Shown here: in pieces, positions 1 through 10,655 of the stretch
Numbering within the stretch: position 1 is the first letter of the stretch
Layout: every line of letters starts with the position of its first letter
NCBI GenBank assembly: GCA_948567375.1
Contig: OX419761.1
Location: 17,238,501-17,302,500, forward strand
Length of the DNA stretch: 64,000 nt
Direction of reading: 5' to 3'
Source of the DNA: Lunularia cruciata
Taxonomy: Eukaryota > Streptophyta > Marchantiopsida > Lunulariales > Lunulariaceae
Made by a program: the position numbers and the translations under genes
The notes under the pieces: generated by a model
Database searches by the model: none
Seen by the model: only the letters and a program-made list of their open reading frames with translations
Told to the model about the DNA's origin: nothing

Positions 1-479
1 AGAGAGCAGATAGGATGGATGCACCAAGAGGAAAATTTCCCACACTTAGCTTCCCATTCTTGAATCCATTCCACATCAAGATTATGTCCATCCAACGTGA
101 GCAAATGAGAGTATTGATAGTTTGTCACTTTGGAGCAGAATCCATGGATAGAGTGATGAATTCACCAAACCCGGTGATTCTACTTGTGGTAGTATATGAC
201 ATAGGGGGATTTTAAAATCTACATTCTATTATGATGTTATGGATCTGAATATACCGAATCCTCACACCTTTCAACAAGCAAGTAGAAATCCGTTATGTTG
301 CTAGACCAAAAGTAATGTTTAGGGATTTGTAGTCCACAATTTTGGTGAGGAATATTATCAACAAGTGATGGCCTCTAAGGTCCCAATGGTAGTCCCCATA
401 GTTTGTGAACCCTCTTGAGTGATCATTCTAACCTTTTATTGAAGTAGGAAGTAGCAATCAATTGTGTGTAGAAATCATG

Positions 480-1560
480 GATCTGCAATTGTAAGAGTTG
501 ATGCAAGGAATGCAAGGGATGTTGAACGAGTTTCAAGAAATCAAGATGACCATGGAAGCATTACCAAATCAAGTACAAACCCTTAGGAATGATTAAAAAA
601 TGCAGGAAGGGGAACCATCTCAAAGCCCACTACCTACAATTGACGTACTTGGAAAGCCACCCGTGCCTGTGACATTGAACCTGACCAATGATGAAGCCAC
701 ATTGTTATTACAAATGAAGAAGACCTGCAATATCAAGCCTCACAAGGAGCAGCGTGCTATAGGAGTAGTGGAGAATTAGATCTTGAGAATGAATTGATAC
801 TTCTGATTGTTTTTTGATGGAGATCACTGAGTATGCCATAGGTGTGTTTGCATGTGGGTACCTAACTGATAAATCCCTCACATGGTATGATGCTTGGGAA
901 CTATCAATGTTGGTAGTAAGAAGGGAGGTCATGTGGATAGCAATGCAAGAAGGACTTTTGAAGAATTTCCAATCTGTAGATTAAGTGCAAATGGCCCAAA
1001 TTTGACTTTGGCGATTGAAACAAAAGATCAGCATACAAGAGTACGTGGAAGCATTTCTGGATCTACAAGTTGCAATAACCAACATGAGTCTAGCAAAGGC
1101 TCTAGACAATTTCAAACGAGGGTTGAAGGACCGGATTTGCCAAGAAGTCATGGTACAAAATCCTTGCATTGTATTTGAAGCCATTGCTTGTGGTCAGAGA
1201 ATAGCAAGGGCACGTGGAGGAGGTGAAGGAGTAGTTCTATCTCAACACTATTGGGCAAAAATGCCACACATGGGTGGACCCACACCTATGGAATTGGGCA
1301 ACCTATGGTTTCAAGATAGAGGAGCACAACCGTTTCAAGAAGAGCGGAAGCAAGTGGAAAAACAAAGAGATGGAGTCCTATGAGGAGAAGGAATTCAAGG
1401 AGAACATCACCGTTGTTACAATTGTGGCCGTATTCGGCACATCTCCATCAACTGTCATGCTCGTCTTCCTAGGGGCCCTTGGTCTCCATACGGATAATCT
1501 ATGAATAACATGGAGCAACGCATTGAGGAAGAAGAGGTAGAAATCACCTTGGAAAATGAA
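480..1560 (+). pseudogene. Family A gag remnant with CCHC zinc knuckle
   Basis: A decayed gag (capsid/nucleocapsid) reading frame of copy 1. It parallels the region starting at 60380 in copy 2, where the same ATG context follows the LTR and leader. A nucleocapsid zinc knuckle is visible at 1414-1455: CYNC, then His, then Cys in the C-x2-C-x4-H-x4-C spacing. This knuckle normally binds the element's RNA during packaging. In-frame stops occur throughout, for example around 776 and 985, so it is a pseudogene. Gag and pol are in different frames because of accumulated indels. Confidence 0.8.
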
Positions 1561-1656
1561 GATTGCCAATAAAGGTACCTTGCGGCCTTACTGGCTCAAT
1601 AGGGAAGTGGACAAGTGAGGAGAGGAAGAAGATGAGTGCACAAAGATCTAGAAAGG

Positions 1657-3420
1657 AAAACTCACAATTGATTGTTGTGAATGGAGTCCTAGAAGGCAAT
1701 CAAGTGAGAGTATTGATAGATCTTGGAGCAACAAAGAATTTCTTATCTTGGTCTGTTACAATAAAATTGGGGATGGATCTAGAGAAGGTTGAGAGCAAAG
1801 AAGTAGAGTTACCTAATAGGCAAATAGAGAAGGTTGAGCTGTTATCCAAAAGGATAACACTTGTTGTAGGAGAATATCAAGAAGCAATTGAGTGGCATGT
1901 GATATAATTTGCTTGTTATGATGCAATCTTGGGCATACCTTGGATGGAGCAATATAACCCTATGGTAGATTGGAGGAAGAAAATAGCGAGCATACACCAA
2001 TAGATGATCATTGGGGTTAGAGAAAAAGCACATAAGCAAAAATTGCCTCTCTATGTCACAAGAACAACAATTATCTATAAGAAAAATAGATGTTTCATGG
2101 GTTTAATAAGAGAAGTCTAGAGTGTAAAACTCAATGGACAAATTCTTGAGAAATTGAAGGATGTGGTAAATGAGTTTGAAGATGTCTTCCTAGATGATCT
2201 ACACTTAGGATTATGACCAAAAAGGAGAGTAGATCATAAAATTGAGATACTTCCGGGGAAGGCACCTCCTTGTAAGGCCCCATATTGTGTATCACCTCAA
2301 GAGTTAGAGGAGTGTAAGGCTCAAATTGTGGATATGCTACAAAAGGGGGTTTTCCAACCCAACATATCACCACACCGGGCTCCTATCTTATTTGTGAAGA
2401 AGCAGGACATTACAATGCACATGTGCATTGACTATCAGGGCCTCATTGAGCAAACTATGAAGAATAAATATTCTTTACCCTGCATAGACAACCTATTTGA
2501 TCAACTCAATGGAGCAAGACACTTCACCAAACTAGACTTGTGGAGTGGTTACAATCAAATCTAGATTATAGAGGATGATGTATACAAAACTGCCTTTCAA
2601 ACCAAGTATGGCCACTTTGAGTACCTTGTGATGCCATTTAGCCTCACCAATGCACCTATCACTTTCATGAGTTTGATGAATGACATATTTTGGCCATATT
2701 TGGATAAGTCTATTATCATTTTCCTAGATGATATCTTAGTATATAGTAGGACACAAATAGCATCTAAGAGAAGTCCTCCAGATTCTAAAATAGAATCACG
2801 TGTATGCCAAAATCTCAAAGTGTGAGTTTGGCAAGTCTGAAGTAGACTAGTTAGGGCATAGAGTAAGTACAAGAGGGTATCTAAGTATTAAAAAATAAAA
2901 TAGAGGTCATTCAAAAATGGAGCTCTCTAGAAGATCAAACTCAACAAGAGCTTCTTGGGGTTGACGAGGTTCTATCATTAGTTTGTCAAGGACTTCTCCA
3001 AGGTACCACAACCTTTAACAACACTACTTAGCAAGGGGAAGAAGTGGACCTGGGAAACCACACAAGAATACGCCTTTCAAGAATAAAAAAACGCCTTGCT
3101 ACATGCACCAATCTTGAAATAATATGACCCAAAATGTCCAATCAAATTGGCTATCAATGCATCAAGCATAGCAATATGGGAAATCTTACAACAAGAGTGT
3201 CATGATGGGTGGCATCCAATTGTATACTTCTCTCAAAAACTATTACTAGCAAATCGTAATTATCACACCCTACAACAAAAAGAGTTGGTCATTGTCCTTG
3301 CAACCAAGCATTGGAGGCACTATCTTGGCAAGAAGGCATTTGTAGTGGAGACAAACCATAAACCTCTTGTCTACCTTGAGACAAAAAAAGATCTATCTTG
3401 TTGCCAGATTTGGTAGGTAG
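1657..3420 (+). pseudogene. Family A pol remnant: protease, reverse transcriptase, RNase H
   Basis: The aspartic protease is near 1670-1910, with its active site altered to IDLGATKNF where the family has D-S/T-G-A. Reverse transcriptase follows at about 2130-2760: the CIDYQGL block lies near 2427 and the catalytic FLDDILVYS block near 2722, so the polymerase aspartates survive. RNase H-like sequence follows at about 3140-3410. Stops near 1906, 2214, 2563 and 2848 and several frameshifts show that the copy is dead. Domain order is that of Ty3/gypsy, not copia. Confidence 0.85.
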
Positions 3421-3649
3421 AGTGGCAACAACAATTCAACATGACAATCATCTACATGGAAAGCAAGAAGGAACTTGTAGATGCATTCACCAAAATGCCA
3501 ATGGTAAACAATTTGGTGGCAAAGGTCAAGATGAACCTTGAATTTTGGCCAAAGATTCTACTTGCTACAAAAACAGATCCCCAAATTGTAGGAGCTTAAT
3601 CATCCAAAGGCATTACCAACAACCAATGACTCTCTTTTTGTGATGGTAA

Positions 3650-4990
3650 ATTATGGATCCTGAATGCCCCAGAATTACGCACCATCATCTTGGCAAAATG
3701 TCATGATTCTGCCATTGTAGATCATGTCAAAGTGGACAAGACCTTGGATGCAGTCCAATGCCATTACTATTGGCCCAAGATGAGCAACAATGTGATGGAA
3801 TATGTTCGAAGTTGCCTACTTTTTCAACATAACAAAGCCTCTAATCAAGCTCTTGCATGACTCTTGCAACCACTCCCTACTCCTACGCAATTTTGGAAAC
3901 AGGTGAGTATAGATCTAGTCTATGAATTGCCCAAGACCACCTTAGGGTTTGACTCCATTGTAGTATTTGTTGACCAACTCAATAAAATGATTCATGTACG
4001 CCTGACCACCAAGGAGATGATGACTCTATAACTAGCTTAGTTGCACTTAAATGTAGTCTTCTCTCACCAAGGCTTGTCTTGAGTGCTCATCACCAATAGA
4101 GGCACTCAATAGTCTGTTTTGGAGAACACTCTTTGGTGTCTTCAAAACCAAATTGGCCATGTCCATGGCTTACCATCCATAGACCAATGGCCAAACAAAG
4201 TGGGCTAATTGCACTTTTGAAGATATGCTTTGGTGAGCATGAGACATTCACCTTAGATGAGCAAGAGAGGTGGGACACTTTACTTCCATTGGTAGAATTC
4301 GACTACAACAATTTAATAAATACTTCCACCCAAGTCACACCATTCTTCCTCATGTATGGCAAGCATCCTTTCACACCTTTGAGCTTGATGAAGATCCATC
4401 CTAAGATCCATCCTATGACTACCAAGGTTGATGCTATCAAGTCTTTTGTTTTGAGAATCCAACAAGGCGTAGAGAATGAAAAAAATAGGTTGCATATTAC
4501 CAAAAATTGATAGAAGCAATATGCCAATGCATATCATAGGCACATGGAGTTCCAAGTGGGAGATAAGGTTTGGCTATCAACAACCAACCTCACATTAGTT
4601 GGGCCTTGCTAGCTTAGACCTCACTTTATTGGGCCTTTTCCCATTCTTCATCGAACCGGTGTTGTGGCCTATCATCTCCAACTATCACTACACATGAAAA
4701 TCCATCCAATGTTCCATGTCTCCCTCCTATGCAGATATGCACACCAATCAGACCATTGTCCCTCCATACAAGACATTTGACCTTGCTCAACACTCATTGA
4801 TGGCATGGAGGAATACAAATTTGAACGTATTCTCCAAAAATGCATCTGTGGGACTTGTCATCCACGTGTGGAATACCTCATACAATGGAAAGGTTACCCA
4901 TTGTATGAAGCAACATGGGAGCCAACAGCCAACAGCCAACTTGACACACACACCAATGTTAGTAAAATCTTGTGAGCAGCAGCTTTGCAA
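3650..4990 (+). pseudogene. Family A integrase and chromodomain remnant
   Basis: Integrase sequence in several frames. It starts with a zinc-binding region (3690-3860), passes through the catalytic core (about 3900-4360) and continues into a C-terminal module (about 4540-4720). At 4868-4925 the frame reads EYLIQWKGYPLYEATWEP, the core of a chromodomain, which places the element among chromoviruses. In that group the chromodomain steers integration towards histone-modified chromatin. A short duplication of a CCAACAG-type word lies just after it, near 4920-4940. Stops and frame changes rule out function. Confidence 0.82.
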
Positions 4991-5007
4991 TGAGGACGTT
5001 GCGTCCT

Positions 5008-5018
5008 AAAAGGAGGGA
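5008..5018 (+). other. Polypurine tract of family A copy 1
   Basis: AAAAGGAGGGA lies directly before the 3' LTR that starts with TGCATACC. This is the expected position of the plus-strand primer of an LTR retrotransposon. Confidence 0.7.
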
Positions 5019-5477
5019 TGCATACCAATAGTTAGACATATGATCTACAGATGAAATTTGGTTTGGTAACATTTGGGAGGATGTTATACATGATGGACTA
5101 AGTAGATCAGATAGAGGTATCACCAAAAGAGAACTTCTACTAATAAGGCAAAAACCAAAATAGGCCTAAAAACTTTAGAGGCAATTTCAGAGGCCTAAAG
5201 GGATGAATTAGGCCTAGAAAATGTACAGATCACTCCCCCCCCCCTGTCAAATGGTTGGCCTTTTCCTATTTTGTTTCACCAAGAGCTTTCCAATGGTACT
5301 TCACCCATGTGATTTTGAGATTCCTACAGGAAGACTCATTAAAAGATTCCCTCTAGTCAGAGCCTATTTGACCAACCAGATAGGACCATGACCGACATGT
5401 CACCCATCCAAGCAAGTAATACAAGGGTGGAGCTTGCTGGCAAGTCACCTATCCATGTACCTAATCTTACGGTGGAG
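5019..5477 (+). repeat. Truncated 3' LTR, family A copy 1
   Basis: Aligns base by base with the first ~460 bases of the complete family A LTR at 59027-59761, including the segments around GGTTTGGTAACAT and GACCAACCAGATAGGACC. It breaks off at about 5477, where unrelated RNase H sequence begins. The U5 end is missing. A C-run is present near 5238. Confidence 0.85.
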
Positions 5478-6715
5478 TTTCAATCCTTGAAAGCTTAGAA
5501 GCTTACTCTTCAATGATAGAAGTTTTCCAACCCAATGAATACTTGCACCCAAGGAGAGTGCTTGGCAGCAATATTAACAATAACACATTTCCAATGTTAC
5601 CTATTTAGTAATCCCTTCACTCTTATCATTGATCATCAACCATTGAATTGGTTGATGGAATCCAAAAAGCTTTCAAGGAAGCTTGCATGATGGGCTCTGA
5701 TTTTATAAGAGTATAATTTCATGGTTATTCATAGACCGTGAGTGGTGAACCGTGATGTAGATAGGTTGAGTAGAAGCTTATGTCCTAGCTAGTAGGATCA
5801 AATTGGAGCATGTTGGCATAATGAGACAAATGAGGAGAATTGGCATGCATCTACCTTTCTATGTATATTTTTTGAGGTCTTAGTGGTATAACTCTAGCAC
5901 ATACAAGAGGAATTGTTGAAGTCATAGATATAGAGGGTGGAGATATTGGTATAGAATAGCAAGACATTCATGGTGATGGATTATCTTTGCACTAGTGTTG
6001 TGGGTGGCACAATTGGTGCCAAGGAGAGAGACCATGATCTTTAGCAAGCCAAGCGGTTTAGATTCAAGGGCAAACACCTTCTTTGTGTATGAGAGGATGG
6101 TAGAGTGCAAGTAGTACCACTTCCATCTAAGAGACTACAATTGGTATCTCATGCTCACAAATAGCTAGGAAATTTTGGAGTAAAGCATACATATAGCTTA
6201 CCATAGAGTCATTATTGATGATGTGGTATGTAAACTAATGTACAAAAGTTTATTGCAAGATATGTGGTTTATGATTGAGTTAGAGCATCATTTAATGCTC
6301 ATATGCCTTAGTCACACCCATTACCTATCATGGTTATCATTAAAGTTTGGACTTTATTGGACCTTTATAGTTGACTGTGAGGCATTATTAGTATGTTTTG
6401 GTTATGGTGGAGCACTTTTCAAAGTGGATTGAGTTGGTGGCACTTCTTGACAAATCCAATGAAGGGATGGTTTACTCATCCTTGGATTGGGTTATTAGTC
6501 ATTTTGGTACACTAGCTAAGGTTTTGACTGATTAGAGTATAGAGTTCTTGGGGGAGTTTTAGGTCTTGTTTGACAAAGCCTTGATTGAACATCATACTAT
6601 CTTCCAAGATCACCTTGAGGTAGATGGCTTAGTAGAGAGAGTGGTTTAGATGGTGAAAAAGAGGATTACATAGTATAGTTTGCAAAGAAGCCGCTTGGGA
6701 GATTGGGATCTCCAA
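5478..6715 (+). pseudogene. Family C Ty3/gypsy pol remnant: RNase H to integrase core
   Basis: A different Ty3/gypsy lineage from family A. RNase H reads through IDHQPLNWL near 5630. Integrase follows: a zinc-binding part near 6050-6180 (LVSHAH, then NFGVKHT) and a core near 6410-6650 containing WIELVALLDKSNEG, VLTD, FLGEF, LIEHHT and DHLEVDGLVERVVQ. These are the D-D-E positions of the retroviral integrase fold, read across scattered stops (for example near 6432 and 6534). The frame is interrupted at 6716 and resumes at 7822. Confidence 0.8.
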
Positions 6716-7821
6716 TGTCATGTGTATATACATCACTACACAACATATATTATTGTCAACATCATAGACTACAAAAGCACAACTCACACATAAGTCATAC
6801 ATGAACTCTAAAGTGCCACAATAATCAGTTCTTCTTCAGTTCAAATCACACTCAAACAGATTAGTACTTGATCGTTCACTCAACACTTTGCCAACAATCA
6901 AGTATTGATATAGTCAAACCATATCCGCTCTAGCTAAGAGACTCCAAGTGATGCTTGTTGGCCTTTGTCCATCATAGCCAAGAACTCCAAGGCTCAACAT
7001 TAGAGAAGTGAGCTCTTTGGAGCTACACTTTGAAGGTATACTCTAATACCCTAGATCTCTATCCCTAACAATGTCACTAATTGTGCAAATGGTGCACATG
7101 ATAGTGGATCCCACCATGTGATAAATAGTCCTAACATGAAATTGGACCATCAACAAGTAGTCTATGAGTACCAAAATACCTATGATTACCAACACATACC
7201 ACTCCAACATCCAAGCAAACTAACCTCGGCATTACAAATATGGTGACAATTGTTGTGCATATATACATTGCTACACAACATACATCATTTTCAACATCAT
7301 ACACTATAGAAGCACAACTCACACATAAGTCATACATGAACTCTAAAGTGCCATAATTGCCCTTCCTAGCTAACAGTTAAGTCACTCTAACTCTAGATAG
7401 CCACCAACTCCAAGTATGTGGTAGACACCATGGTGGGCAAAGATGAAGAGGTTGGGTGCTATCAAGCCCCATTGTTAGTTGACTATCTAAAATCTATACC
7501 ATATAATGGGTGAAATAGCTACATGTCAAGTATGTTGAGGACATAGCCATTGTCCTTAAAGAACCATCATGAGGGCCATATACCATCCTATCAAATGTGC
7601 CATATACCATCCTATCAAACAACTATCACACACTAACATAGTAGCAATTCTACCAGAAGAGCCGCTTAACTTACACAACAAGCCTTTTTGTACAAGTGCC
7701 AAGCTTAGGTCCATAGTACCATCAATTTTTGGGAGGTGGCATGGTGCACAATTGTGGTATATGTTATGTTACCACTCCAATATCCGAGCAAACTAGCCTT
7801 GGTGCTACAAATGTGGTGACA
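6716..7821 (-). mobile_element. Inverted, internally deleted family C element inserted in the family C integrase
   Basis: An 1106-base insertion with ends TGTCA and TGACA, flanked on both sides by CCAA(T) (6712-6716 and 7822-7826). Removing it restores the integrase context, which reads ...WDLQ before and QLPWLAMGY after. On the minus strand it carries about 50 bases of LTR start, then a decayed PHD finger (about 7740-7560), a 3' untranslated segment, block A, block B and block A again (block definitions in the findings). It looks like a retrotransposon copy that has lost most of its coding part. Confidence 0.75.
7560..7745 (-). pseudogene. Decayed PHD finger, family C (second copy)
   Basis: The minus strand reads ATMLVCDSCLIGWYMAHL, matching the PHD segment at 8329-8430. 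The zinc-binding His has become Tyr and the following Cys has become His. A 20-odd base unit (CATATACCATCCTATCAAA) is duplicated at 7577-7620, adding extra residues after the finger. Confidence 0.7.
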
Positions 7822-8478
7822 CCAATTACCTTGGTTGGCTATGGGCTATCAATTCAATTGGCAAGCCTTCTTAGCATCCTTATATTCTTAATTTATACTC
7901 CATGGATGAAATCTAGACTTACATGCAGCCTTTCATTATGATACTATTATAGTTTTGGACTTAGGTGATCCAGATGTATGGTTGAGTGCATGTACTTAAC
8001 GGGCAAAGATACTTTGGAGAGAGATGTTGATGGCCATGGAGAACTTAACAATTGCTCACCATGGGGTACCTTACATTATGCCACTATTCAAGGAGGAGCT
8101 TATAGACCCTCAATTAGTTGATTTCATCCAAGTGACTATGTATATCTACAACAAATGGCACCAATGACACTTGATATTACTATAAGTTGCATTATCTTGA
8201 GAATACATGGGTTTTTTTGGAGTCTTCTTGTTGGAAAGACATGATGGACTTGTTTGGAAGGATCATGTGCACAATTGTATGCCATGCCACCTCCCAAACA
8301 TTGATGGCACTTGTATGTGCAAGCTTGCGGTGTATGTTTTGTGGCTCTCTGCTGGAGCTACTATTATGTTAGTGTGCAATAGTTGTTTGAGAGGATGGCA
8401 TATGGTATGTTTGCCTCCTCTCCTAATGTGGTTCCTCAAGGATAGTTGTTATGTCCTAGATGTACTTGACCTATGACT
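7822..8478 (+). pseudogene. Family C integrase C-terminus and terminal PHD zinc finger
   Basis: Continuation of the pol interrupted at 6716. The frame reads QLPWLAMGY, then DLGDPDVWLSAC (near 7950), AYRPS and DYVYLQQ (near 8098-8155), and DGLVWKDHVHNC and PCHLPNIDG (near 8236-8304). It ends with a PHD-type finger at 8329-8430: C-x2-C (CMFC), about 13 residues, CNSC, RGWH, then C two residues later, the C4HC3 pattern of PHD domains. One frameshift separates the first Cys pair from the rest. PHD fingers read histone H3 tails in other proteins; a targeting role here is inference. Confidence 0.8.
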
Positions 8479-9265
8479 ACTTCATCCTTTAGGTGGTATA
8501 GATTGCAAACAAGCAATTAACAATGGAGCTTGATAGCACCCGGCCTCATGATCTTTGCACACTATAGGGCATATCACATACTTAGAGTAGATGTCTATCT
8601 AGGGTTAGAGGAACCTAACTACCAACTAGGGAGGCAATTGTGGCACTTTAGAGTTTATGTATGATTTATATGTGAGTTTTGCCTCTATAGTGTATGATGT
8701 TGACAATGATGTATGTTGTGTAGTGATGTATATATATGATAACTGCCATGACATTTGTAGCACCTAAGCTAGTTTGCTCAAACGTGGGAGTGGTAGTGTA
8801 CAATCATAGTATTTTAGTAGTTACTCAAAGACTACTTGTTGGTGGTCAGATTTCATGTTAGGGCTACTAATCACATGGTAGGACCCACTGTCAAATATGC
8901 CATCAATGGCACTATTAAGGATGGAGACCTAGGTTCAGCAAACGGGTATACTTTGTAGCTGCGAAGAGCTCACTTCTCTAATGTTGAGCTTTCAAGTTCT
9001 TAAATATGGTGGATAAATGCCAATTAGCATCACTTAGACTCTCTTAGCTAGAGTAGATATGGTTTGATTATAATCAATGCCCAATTATTGGAAAATTGTT
9101 GAGTGAAGGATCTAGTACATATTTGATTTGAGTGGAAAAATGAATTGATAATTGTGGCACTTTAGAGTTCATGTATGACTTATGTGTGAGTTGTGCTTCT
9201 ATAGTGTATGGTATTGATAATGATGTATGTTGTGTAGTTATGTATATACATACAACATCACTCAT
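8479..9265 (+). repeat. Family C 3' untranslated region and A-B-A terminal blocks
   Basis: After the pol remnant comes about 165 bases of 3' untranslated sequence shared with 21045-21245 (inverted) and 7370-7560 (inverted). A purine-rich CTAGGGAGGCAAT then leads into TGTGGCACTTTAGAG at 8643. From there block A (~110 bases), block B (~430 bases) and a second block A (from about 9150) follow, ending near 9262. The same A-B-A order is found inverted at 6720-7370 and 20382-21045. B contains an LTR-like start (TGTAGCACC near 8756). Confidence 0.65.
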
Positions 9266-10159
9266 ATGCAAAGGTGTGCAATAGAAACCCTTATAATGTA
9301 TGTTGGCCTACACCACAAGATGTACTTGTAAATTCTTTAGATGCAAGTTGGATAGTAAATGTAGCCTGGAATACATTTGTGTGTGCTGAAATGCAATAGT
9401 GTGCACTAGAGATTTTTGTAGTGTGCATTGGTATGCATAGTAGCATGCACCATGAAATTCTTTAGCTGTTAGGATTTGGATGTGACTTCTAGTGTGCAAT
9501 GGACTGCATTTAGTTATAGGCCATGGTGTTTGCTTGTGTGCACTTGGATGGGCTTGTATGAATTGGTGTGCACTCATGTGTAAGGATCTATGGTAACATT
9601 TTGGAGTGTAGTGCCATGTGCATCTGGGCATGGGCTCTCAATGATACTACAAATTCATGGGAGTGAAAATAATTAAATGATGAGGGTTAGTAGTAAGGCA
9701 ATGAAAAAAAAAGAACAAGATGAGGATTAAAAGAACTAGAATGAATGATATCAATAAAAAAATGTATATACATATAAAATGGAGAGATATCTCAAAAAGA
9801 TGGGCTATTTAAAAAACTCAAATATACATGGAGAGCTATTGCTAGTAAAAAATGTAAATATATGTTCAATGGAGTGTTATCTTTAGTTTACTCTAATGTT
9901 ATTGCACGCCTTAATAGTGGACCAAATTGTATCCTCATTCATGGGATTTCATGTAGTAGTTTTGTAGTGGGTGAATGGTATCCTCTGAATCCATATCTAA
10001 TTGGAGCCACTCTACTTTAATGCACTCTAGTGTTGCATCGTTGCACCAAATGATAGGTTTACCAATCATTGTTGGATTATATCTCTACATGAATTCCCAC
10101 CCTCTCTCATGCATAGATCCTGAAAGTGGATGCCAAACCCTCATAAAGATTTGTACTAT
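9266..10159. other. Non-genic stretch; TGTGCA-rich then A-rich
   Basis: Between about 9290 and 9640 words such as TGTGCA, TGCATTGGTATGCA and GTGTGCACT recur at irregular spacing, giving accidental open frames. From 9660 to 9900 the sequence is A-rich. No gene, RNA gene or recognisable element domain was found. Confidence 0.5.
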
Positions 10160-10494
10160 AATCTCTAAGATGACTTGAAGTACACTCTTTAGGAAGTAAC
10201 TTAATAGCACAGAGCATGTCTCATCTAAATCAATCTCAATAAATGATCAAAAGATCCCAAAGGAAAGTGTGTAAATCAGCTCTAGTATAAAAAGGAGTAA
10301 AGACAAGAGTGAAGATAGCACCATGAGGATGGTTCCTACAATAGGGAAGAAATGCACTATCAATGACAAATAGATCTCATAGTGATAGACCTAAGGCATT
10401 AAATGGACTATATGGTCTATGGGTGAAATCTCTCCAAGAGTCACAATACCCATCATATGCATCAAGCAAGGCCATAAGGCCTGCACCAATGTGT
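10160..10494 (-). pseudogene. Unrecognised coding remnant (related to 55397-55612)
   Basis: On the minus strand, between about 10470 and 10260, one frame reads FNALGLSL, DLFVIDSAFLPY, CRNHPHGAIFTLVF and YTRADLHTFLWDLL with few stops. The minus-strand segment at 55397-55612 has the parallel blocks LTSLGLPLCDLLILDN and YYRNHLYGAI. Shared protein-level blocks with different bases suggest a formerly coding, dispersed sequence, probably from a transposable element. I do not recognise the family and assign no function. Confidence 0.5.
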
Positions 10495-10655
10495 ATTTTA
10501 AGATATATTATACATGATGGTCTAAGTAGATAAGACAAAAGATTCATCTAAAGAGGACTTTTGCTTTTAGTGCAAAGGTAAAAAATAAACTAAAAACTTC
10601 ATAGCTAATTTTGGAGACCTAAATAAAAAGAATTAGATCTCAAAAATATCTCATT
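10495..10655 (+). repeat. Partial 5' LTR, family A copy 3
   Basis: Matches the early part of the family A LTR: TTATACATGATGGTCTAAG, then GAGGACTTTTGCTTTTAG, then the AATTTTGGAGACCTAAA region. It breaks off near 10655 and passes straight into pol sequence, so the rest of the LTR, the leader and gag are deleted. Confidence 0.75.

Larger units (their letters stand above)
1..5018 (+). mobile_element. Ty3/gypsy chromovirus, family A copy 1, internal region (left end off window)
   Basis: The internal part of a degenerate Ty3/gypsy retrotransposon in the order gag, protease, reverse transcriptase, RNase H, integrase, chromodomain. The first bases align with the second family A copy about 120 bases after that copy's 5' LTR, so the 5' LTR of this copy lies just left of the window. 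Many stop codons and frameshifts break the reading frame, so it cannot encode a working polyprotein. It ends in a purine-rich tract next to the 3' LTR at 5019. Confidence 0.9.

Noticed and set aside
5230-5250. C-run as a regulatory tract
   Set aside because: Lies within a decayed LTR where other copies have shorter runs; simple slippage explains it.
9308-9631. 107-codon minus-strand frame
   Set aside because: Arises from recurring TGTGCA-type words that happen to avoid stops; composition is repeat-like.
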